DNA of 64,000 nucleotides from Kitasatospora purpeofusca. Lineage in GTDB: Bacteria > Actinomycetota > Actinomycetes > Streptomycetales > Streptomycetaceae. The stretch covers positions 496,001-560,000 of the forward strand of contig NZ_JODS01000003.1 in the NCBI RefSeq assembly GCF_000718025.1, given 5' to 3'. The notes under the pieces were generated by a model. It was not told the origin of the DNA and ran no database searches. It saw only the letters and a program-made list of their open reading frames with translations. The position numbers and the translations under genes were made by a program. This document shows, one piece after another, positions 60,201-64,000 of this stretch (the first letter of the stretch is position 1; each line of letters starts with the position of its first letter).

Positions 60201-60784
60201 CCACGGGTGCTCCGGCGGACGAGACGGCGGTGCTGCCGCGGATCCCGGCGGACGAGACTGCGGTGCTGCCGCGGATTCCGGCGGACGAGGCCGACCGGAC
60301 CGCGGTGCTGCCGAGGGTCGAGCCGGGGCGTCCCGGGGGCCAGACGCCGTCGGGCCAGGTGCCGTCGGGTCAGGCGCGGTCGGGCCAGGTGCCGTCGGGG
60401 CCGGCTCCGCAGGGCCAGGTGCCGCAGGGCCTCTGGCGGGACGCCCGGCCGGGCAGCCCGGCCCGTCAGGCGCCGGCGGACCGTCCGGTGGACAGCACCC
60501 GCGAGCTGCCGGTGGTCGACCCGCAGCAGGAGCAGCCCGCCGCCGACCCGAGGCCCCGGCCGGACTGGGCGGAGGAGACCCCGCTCGACGATCTGCCGAG
60601 CCTCACCGACACCCTGCTCGGCACCCGCGAGGAGTGGGCCAGCTGGGGCCAGGGCGGTCAGTCCGCTCCGTCCGGTCCGACGGGCCAGGCGGGGCAGGCA
60701 GGCCCGGGCGCCGGTGACGCGCGGCGTGACGGCGGCCAGGACGACGGCAAGGGCAAGGCCCGGCGCTGGGGCCGCCGGAGCTGA
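57236..60784 (+). CDS. tmk: fusion: MFS-like membrane domain, thymidylate kinase, coiled coil, repeat tail
   Basis: 1182 residues. Residues about 40-510 have about 12 membrane helices of transporter (MFS-like) layout. Residues about 530-735 are dTMP kinase: P-loop GGDGAGKSTQAQ near 538, TREPGGSPIGQRLRS, VITDRYMDSSIAYQGAGRDL (DRY). Residues about 740-905 are a Glu/Arg/Ala/Lys-rich coiled coil (RRRAEEEARKRAEEEAAERK and on). The tail contains TAVLPRIPADE repeats (three) and SGQVPSGQ repeats (five to six). Tmk makes dTDP for DNA synthesis; the fusion would tether it to the membrane next to a coiled-coil scaffold. It is followed by holB, the usual partner. Confidence 0.95.
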   Translation: MTSEEQPTPSAPAAGPGGTPGLPEVAPAGTAGERIRALLRLRPYRRLWTTQLIGGTADRLGLLVLLMLTVVAAVLGRQFGDLPRSLAFAVAAVLATRLAATGLVGAALLGPVHGLLTGKLDRRWTLFGADVLRVVLIGIAPWWIVWLGSGTEPSGAATWVLLATVFLTGAAERVWAIAKAAAVPALLPPVDPYAPAGERRPSAANLATVRTLDHRTGWAALPLGAGALVALTLLNNVFAALGSDWLRAHQTTFAALGAAALFAVSAARVYVQELPGGPVRVPPASPLRGLRAPTDATPGPALAKGRTGAAPYFTFAVSAGYATMAGVAALSLLTAVEHRAGPIGYGMLVLAATGVPALGIRITRAVLPTLSRRRLLALALLTEGIALVLAGLVLDFVLLLLLTALAALAAGVVISTGRSLLALEVEEARLPKVTEHLYAVLRVVVGTSLVGLPLIAAAYGDVQYGAVEPGSFTFIHGGAALAVGTAGLLTLVLAVVVLLRTDDRRGTVPFGRDLVDSVRGATGPAPHRAGTGFFIALEGGDGAGKSTQAQALAEWIRGKGHEVVLTREPGGSPIGQRLRSLVLDVGNTGLSHRAEALIYAADRAEHVENVIRPALARGAVVITDRYMDSSIAYQGAGRDLAATEVARISRWATGGLMPDLTVVLDVDPTRARERFTEALDRLESEPTEFHQRVRSGFLALAAADPARYLVVDGSQAPGLVTTSIRHRLDRELPLSEQEKAARAEQERKAAEEARRRAEEEARKRAEEEAAERKRQEVLAQLRAEQAEKERLAKEEAERVAAEAARKAAEEARLRAEEEARKRAEEEAKRRAEEEARRAVEEAERKRLAEEAAARAELQRQRELAREEQRRRAEEALQRAEEARLAQAAALAAAAAAAAEAAERAERTGRGGDVPGAAGAGPDDEMTTELRVVKDSGPSDRRDGSDATRELPVLGGGAVGRPGEAAGGMADVAETAVLPVVPAAPAGTGATGAPADETAVLPRIPADETAVLPRIPADEADRTAVLPRVEPGRPGGQTPSGQVPSGQARSGQVPSGPAPQGQVPQGLWRDARPGSPARQAPADRPVDSTRELPVVDPQQEQPAADPRPRPDWAEETPLDDLPSLTDTLLGTREEWASWGQGGQSAPSGPTGQAGQAGPGAGDARRDGGQDDGKGKARRWGRRS

Positions 60785-60817
60785 CCGGCCGGAACAGCCG
60801 GGACGGCAGCAACGTCC

Positions 60818-60842
60818 GGCCGGGCCTGCGGTAGGCCCGGCC
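60818..60842. terminator. hairpin between tmk fusion and holB
   Basis: GGCCGGGCCT and AGGCCCGGCC form a 10-bp stem around GCGGT, 34 bases after the stop. It suggests that holB has its own promoter in the remaining 195 bases, which otherwise hold only a CGGTGGGGCCGGTCCGG direct repeat. Confidence 0.65.
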
Positions 60843-61036
60843 CGGTGCCGGTGGGGCCGGTCCGGTCTCGGTGGGGCCGGTCCGGAAGCACCGGGCGACG
60901 TCGTACCGGACACGTATGCTCGACGGCGGGAAGCGGGAGACGAAGGCCGGACGGGTCCGTCCGGCGGCCTCCGGCTCCCGCCGTCGACGGTGTTGTGGGC
61001 GGGGGTGGCAGGTCCGTACCGAGCGTGGGAGCAGCA

Positions 61037-62248
61037 GTGGCCGTCTGGGACGACCTGGTGGGCCAGGAGCGGGTGGTCGAGCAGCTGACCGGCGCCGCCC
61101 GGGCGGCCGGGGCGATCGTCGATGCCGGGCGGGGCGCCGAGCCGGTGTCCGGTGCGAACGCCTCGCTGATGACGCACGCCTGGCTGTTCACCGGACCTCC
61201 CGGGGCCGGCCAGATCACCGCCGCGCGGGCCTTCGCCGCCGCGCTCCAGTGCACCAGCCCGGACCTCGCGCTCGGCGGCACCCCCGGCTGCGGCTTCTGC
61301 GACGGCTGCCACACCGTGCTCGCGGGCAGCCATGCCGACGTGAAGTACGTCCGCACCGACGGCCTGTCCATCGGCGTCGGCGACATGCGCGACCTCGTGC
61401 TGCGCGCCTCCAGCTACCCCACCGGCGGCCGCTGGTCGGTGATCCTGGTCGACGCCGCCCACCGGCTCACCGAGGCCGCCGCCAACGCGCTGCTCAAGGG
61501 CGTGGAGGAGCCCTCCCCGCGCACCGTCTGGCTGCTCTGCGCCCCCTCCGTGCAGGACGTGCTGCCGACCATCCGCTCCCGTTGCCGGCTGCTGGTGCTG
61601 CGCACCCCGGCCGCCGAGGCGGTCGCCGACATGCTGGTGCGGCGCGACGGGGTCGATCCGCAGACCGCCCGGCTGGCCGCGCTGGCCGGTCAGGGCGACA
61701 TCGAGCGTTCGCGCCGGCTGGCCGTCGACGACCAGGCCCGGTCGCGGCGCGCCGAGGTGCTGCGGATCCCGCTGGAGGTCGGTGACATCGGCGGCTGCCT
61801 GGCCGCCGCCCAGCGCCTGGTCGACACCGCCAAGGCCGACGCCGAGGCGCTCGCCGACACCCAGGACAGCAAGGAGACCGACGACCTCAAGGCCGTGTAC
61901 GGCGCGGCCGAGGGCGGCAAGGCACCGCGCGGCATGGCCGGCGCGGTCAAGGAACTCGAGAAGCGGCAGAAGAGCCGGGCCACCCGCACCCGCCGCGAGA
62001 CCCTCGGCGTCGCCCTGCTGGACCTGCTCGGCTTCTACCGGGACGTGCTGGCGATCCAGCTCGGCTCGACCGGCGCGCTCGCCAACGAGGACCAGCGGCA
62101 GGCGCTCGACCGGGTCGCCCAGGCCGGTCCGCCGGAGTCCACCCTGCGCCGGATCGAGGCGATCCTCGCCTGCCGGGTGGCGCTGGACCGCAACGTCGAT
62201 CCGCTGCTGGCCGTCGAGGCGATGACGGTGGCCCTGCGCGCGGGCTGA
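61037..62248 (+). CDS. holB: DNA polymerase III delta' subunit
   Basis: 403 residues from a GTG with GGGAG. The AAA+ clamp-loader fold has VWDDLVGQERVVEQLTGAAR, P-loop region FTGPPGAGQITAARAFAAAL, a zinc module (CTSPDLALGGTPGCGFCDGC), sensor region VILVDAAHRLTEAAANALLK, and GVEEPSPRTVWLLCAPS. In the Walker A loop, GAGQIT replaces GxGK/R-S/T, so ATP binding should be lost. This is normal for delta' in E. coli, but the Gln-Ile pair is an extra step from the GxGRS form in relatives. The C-terminal collar domain follows. It loads the beta clamp with tau/gamma and delta. Confidence 0.94.
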   Translation: MAVWDDLVGQERVVEQLTGAARAAGAIVDAGRGAEPVSGANASLMTHAWLFTGPPGAGQITAARAFAAALQCTSPDLALGGTPGCGFCDGCHTVLAGSHADVKYVRTDGLSIGVGDMRDLVLRASSYPTGGRWSVILVDAAHRLTEAAANALLKGVEEPSPRTVWLLCAPSVQDVLPTIRSRCRLLVLRTPAAEAVADMLVRRDGVDPQTARLAALAGQGDIERSRRLAVDDQARSRRAEVLRIPLEVGDIGGCLAAAQRLVDTAKADAEALADTQDSKETDDLKAVYGAAEGGKAPRGMAGAVKELEKRQKSRATRTRRETLGVALLDLLGFYRDVLAIQLGSTGALANEDQRQALDRVAQAGPPESTLRRIEAILACRVALDRNVDPLLAVEAMTVALRAG

Positions 62249-62260
62249 CCGCCGCGCCGC

Positions 62261-62296
62261 GCCGGGGCCGGTACGGCTTCCCGCACCGGCCCCGGC
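62261..62296. terminator. holB terminator
   Basis: GCCGGGGCCGGT and ACCGGCCCCGGC form a 12-bp stem with a 12-base loop starting 13 bases after the stop codon. Confidence 0.85.
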
Positions 62297-62509
62297 GTGG
62301 GCTCCCGCGCCTGGCCGGTTCGGCTTCCCGCGCCAGTGCCGCGTCCCACGTTCGAGTGAACGAGCGATACGCGCCGGGCGCACCGTCGTAGGACGTCCCG
62401 CCCGACCTGCACGCTGGGGGCCGACTGCGCCCCGCCGCCGGGGCCGTCGCGTCCCGTACGGTGCCGGGCCCGACCGCCCCGTCCGGCCCTCCCCGAGGTG
62501 GTGCGTCCC

Positions 62510-63694
62510 ATGGTCCGTTCGCTTCTGCTCGTCCCCCTGCTCGCCGTCGCCGGGGGAGGGGTCTGGTTGGCCCGTGGCGCGCTGGTGCGCTGGCGGGACC
62601 TACGGGTCGCCGAGACGTACGAACTGAGCGGGGACCAGTGGCCGATGCTGGTGCGGGCGGCCGGGGCGATGGTCTGCGGGATCTGCGTCACCGTGCTGAC
62701 GCTGCTGACGGCACTGGGCGCCTTCGGGAGCCTCGACGGCGGGGTCGCCGGGCGGACCGGTTCGGCCGCCGACCGGTTCGAGGGGAGCGAGGCGGGCAAC
62801 GGGTTCGGCGGTTCCGGTGGCGGGGCCGACGGGCCGGGCGCCGGTCGGCCCGCCGCCCCGCCGGTCGAGGCCGTCGACGCCGCGGCCCCCAGCACCACCG
62901 CGAGCACGCCGACGCCCTCCCCGCTGCCGGTGGTCAGCCGGTTCGACAGCGTCGGCCACCCGGGCGGCGGCGAGCTGCTCCAGTCAGCCGTCCCCGGCCC
63001 GGACGGCCACCCGCGCAACGTCCGGGTCTGGCTGCCCGCCCAGTACGCGAAGGACCCGAACGCCCGCTTCCCGGTCGTCGTGATGCACGCCGCCACCCCC
63101 CGGAAGACCGCGGACACCGAGGTCCCGGACGTGTTCGAGGGCCTCGCCTCCGCCGTGCAGAGCGCCAAGTCCAAGCCGTTCATCCTGGTCGCCCCCGAGG
63201 CGCCGAACGGCACCGCGCACCCCTGCGAGCTGGTCGCCGCCGCCCCGATGGCCGTCGCCGACGACGCGGCACTGCGCACCACCATCGCGGCCACCTTCCG
63301 CACCCTGCCGCCCGGCCCGGCCGCCTGGGGCACGCTCGGGGTCGGGGACGGCGCGCCCTGCGCGGCCGCGGCCGGCCTCGCCCGCCCCGACCTGTACGGC
63401 GCGGCGGCCGCCGTCTCCGGCCGGTACGACCCCGCCGCGCTCGCCCGGACCGGCGCCGAGGCGCCCGCCGCCGGGACCCCGAGGCTGCTGCTCGCCGCCG
63501 GGAAGGCCGACACCGCCGGGCTGGACGCCGCCCGCAAGCTCCAGTCGGCCCTGCGCGGCGGCACCGGCGCCGCCGCCCGCGCCGAGGTGCGGATCTCCGA
63601 CAACGCGACCGACTACTCGGCGGACCGGATCCGGCTGCGGCTGGTCCGGCAGGCGGCCCAGTACCTGGGCGAGACGCTCGGCAAGGCGTCCTGA
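62510..63694 (+). CDS. membrane-anchored esterase-D-like alpha/beta fold protein lacking the catalytic serine
   Basis: 394 residues from an ATG with GAGGTGG 8 bases upstream. Two N-terminal membrane helices (LLLVPLLAVAGGGVWLARGA and AAGAMVCGICVTVLTLLTAL) precede a Thr/Ser/Pro-rich linker and an alpha/beta domain (NVRVWLPAQYAKDPNARFPV, VVVMHAATPRK, PFILVAPEAPNGTAHPCELV). The elbow that should be GxSxGG reads WGTLGVGDGAPCAA, so the serine is Gly. The Asp region (LLLAAGKADTAG) is kept. It resembles the S-formylglutathione hydrolase / mycolyltransferase group. A pseudo-esterase with a binding or structural role in the envelope is the simplest reading. Confidence 0.82.
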   Translation: MVRSLLLVPLLAVAGGGVWLARGALVRWRDLRVAETYELSGDQWPMLVRAAGAMVCGICVTVLTLLTALGAFGSLDGGVAGRTGSAADRFEGSEAGNGFGGSGGGADGPGAGRPAAPPVEAVDAAAPSTTASTPTPSPLPVVSRFDSVGHPGGGELLQSAVPGPDGHPRNVRVWLPAQYAKDPNARFPVVVMHAATPRKTADTEVPDVFEGLASAVQSAKSKPFILVAPEAPNGTAHPCELVAAAPMAVADDAALRTTIAATFRTLPPGPAAWGTLGVGDGAPCAAAAGLARPDLYGAAAAVSGRYDPAALARTGAEAPAAGTPRLLLAAGKADTAGLDAARKLQSALRGGTGAAARAEVRISDNATDYSADRIRLRLVRQAAQYLGETLGKAS

Positions 63695-63780
63695 CCAGGC
63701 CCGGTGCGGGCACTACGCTTCCGGTACCCCCGGGCGGCGGCGCGGCTGCCGACGGGTGCGGACGGCTGAAGGGATCCCAT

Positions 63781-64000
63781 ATGCGGGCCGACGGGCGGCA
63801 GGACGTGTCATCGCGGGATCGGGCATCGCAGGTTCGGGCAGCGCGGGTTCGGGCGTCGCGGGGGCGTCGTACGAGTGTGGTGGCCACGGTCGCGCTGGCG
63901 GCCGCGGCCGGTCTGGTGGCGGGCGGCTGCTCGGCCGGTGGCGCGCCTACTCCCGCTGCCCCCTCCGACAGCGCGTCGCCCGCTGCTGCCCCCTCCGGTG
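63781..64000 (+). CDS. secreted lipoprotein, N-terminal part (gene runs out of window)
   Basis: 73 codons visible from an ATG with GAAGGG. A basic twin-Arg-rich leader (ASQVRAARVRASRGRRTSVV) precedes a hydrophobic core (ATVALAAAAGLVAGGC) with lipobox A-G-G-C at about residue 53 and a Pro/Ser/Ala linker. In the corresponding place S. coelicolor has a secreted peptidase/alpha-beta hydrolase as I recall it, so an exported aminopeptidase is plausible; nothing visible here proves that. Confidence 0.75.
   Translation, partial: MRADGRQDVSSRDRASQVRAARVRASRGRRTSVVATVALAAAAGLVAGGCSAGGAPTPAAPSDSASPAAAPSG

Noticed and set aside
56765..62383. A very long open frame (over 1800 codons) on the minus strand
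   Set aside because: It is antisense to topA, tmk and holB. High-GC codon bias keeps opposite frames open; the translation is Arg/Gly/Pro/Ala nonsense with no domain.

Overview
The window is high-GC actinobacterial chromosome, almost certainly Streptomycetaceae (Streptomyces or Kitasatospora). Evidence is the strong G/C third-position bias, frequent GTG and TTG starts, ATGA/GTGA stop-start overlaps, and developmental genes such as wblA and bldG. From about 10.7 kb onward the gene order (PBP, wblA, two ArsA-type ATPases, RidA, NUDIX, crp, nth, nhaA, acs, ssd/tad, bldG, topA, tmk, holB) matches, from memory, the Streptomyces coelicolor SCO3580 to SCO3540 segment read in reverse.

Region 1 to 10 kb is the accessory part. 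It holds the 3' end of a large LuxR-type regulator, a serine hydrolase, a degenerate IS701-type transposase, and a small island next to a tRNA-Pro(CGG) gene. The island has two modification-dependent (type IV) restriction endonucleases: one SBD-SRA-HNH protein predicted to read phosphorothioate and methylated DNA, and one shorter SRA-HNH paralogue. It also has a tyrosine-integrase remnant, and a decayed second copy of the integrase tail, terminator and tRNA 3' end. A metallophosphoesterase, a CGNR zinc-finger regulator and a GatB/YqeY protein follow.

Region 10.7 to 29.3 kb is conserved core: a bifunctional PBP, wblA with a long upstream region carrying two identical inverted repeats, a translationally coupled pair of ArsA-like ATPases, DUF4177-RidA, two NUDIX hydrolases, an MBL hydrolase, crp, an ArsR-like regulator divergent from a PEP-mutase-family gene, nth-NUDIX-marP, an alpha/beta hydrolase, a DUF1469-type membrane protein, and nhaA with a calcium-loop-like tail. 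Region 29.8 to 38.5 kb carries a second serine hydrolase, acsA, a SulP-carbonic anhydrase fusion, a CooC/MinD-like ATPase and a degenerate Fic-fold protein.

Region 38.9 to 46.8 kb is the ssd/Tad pilus-like locus. A HAD-IB phosphatase gene, a 6C-type small RNA with two C-rich hairpins, ssd, tadA, two TadB/TadC-like membrane proteins, a DUF4244 Flp-like peptide and two TadE-like proteins lie together as in mycobacteria. Region 46.8 to 64 kb has a YprA/MrfA-type helicase, bldG with its anti-sigma partner, a lipoprotein, a methyltransferase, a small membrane protein preceded by head-to-head DnaA-box-like sites, topA with a lysine-rich tail, a transporter-like/thymidylate kinase/coiled-coil fusion, holB with a degenerate P-loop, an esterase-like protein lacking its serine, and the start of a lipoprotein gene.

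A recurring theme is proteins that keep a fold but have lost catalytic residues: the IS701-like, Fic-like, epoxide-hydrolase-like and esterase-like proteins. No CRISPR array or biosynthetic cluster was seen.
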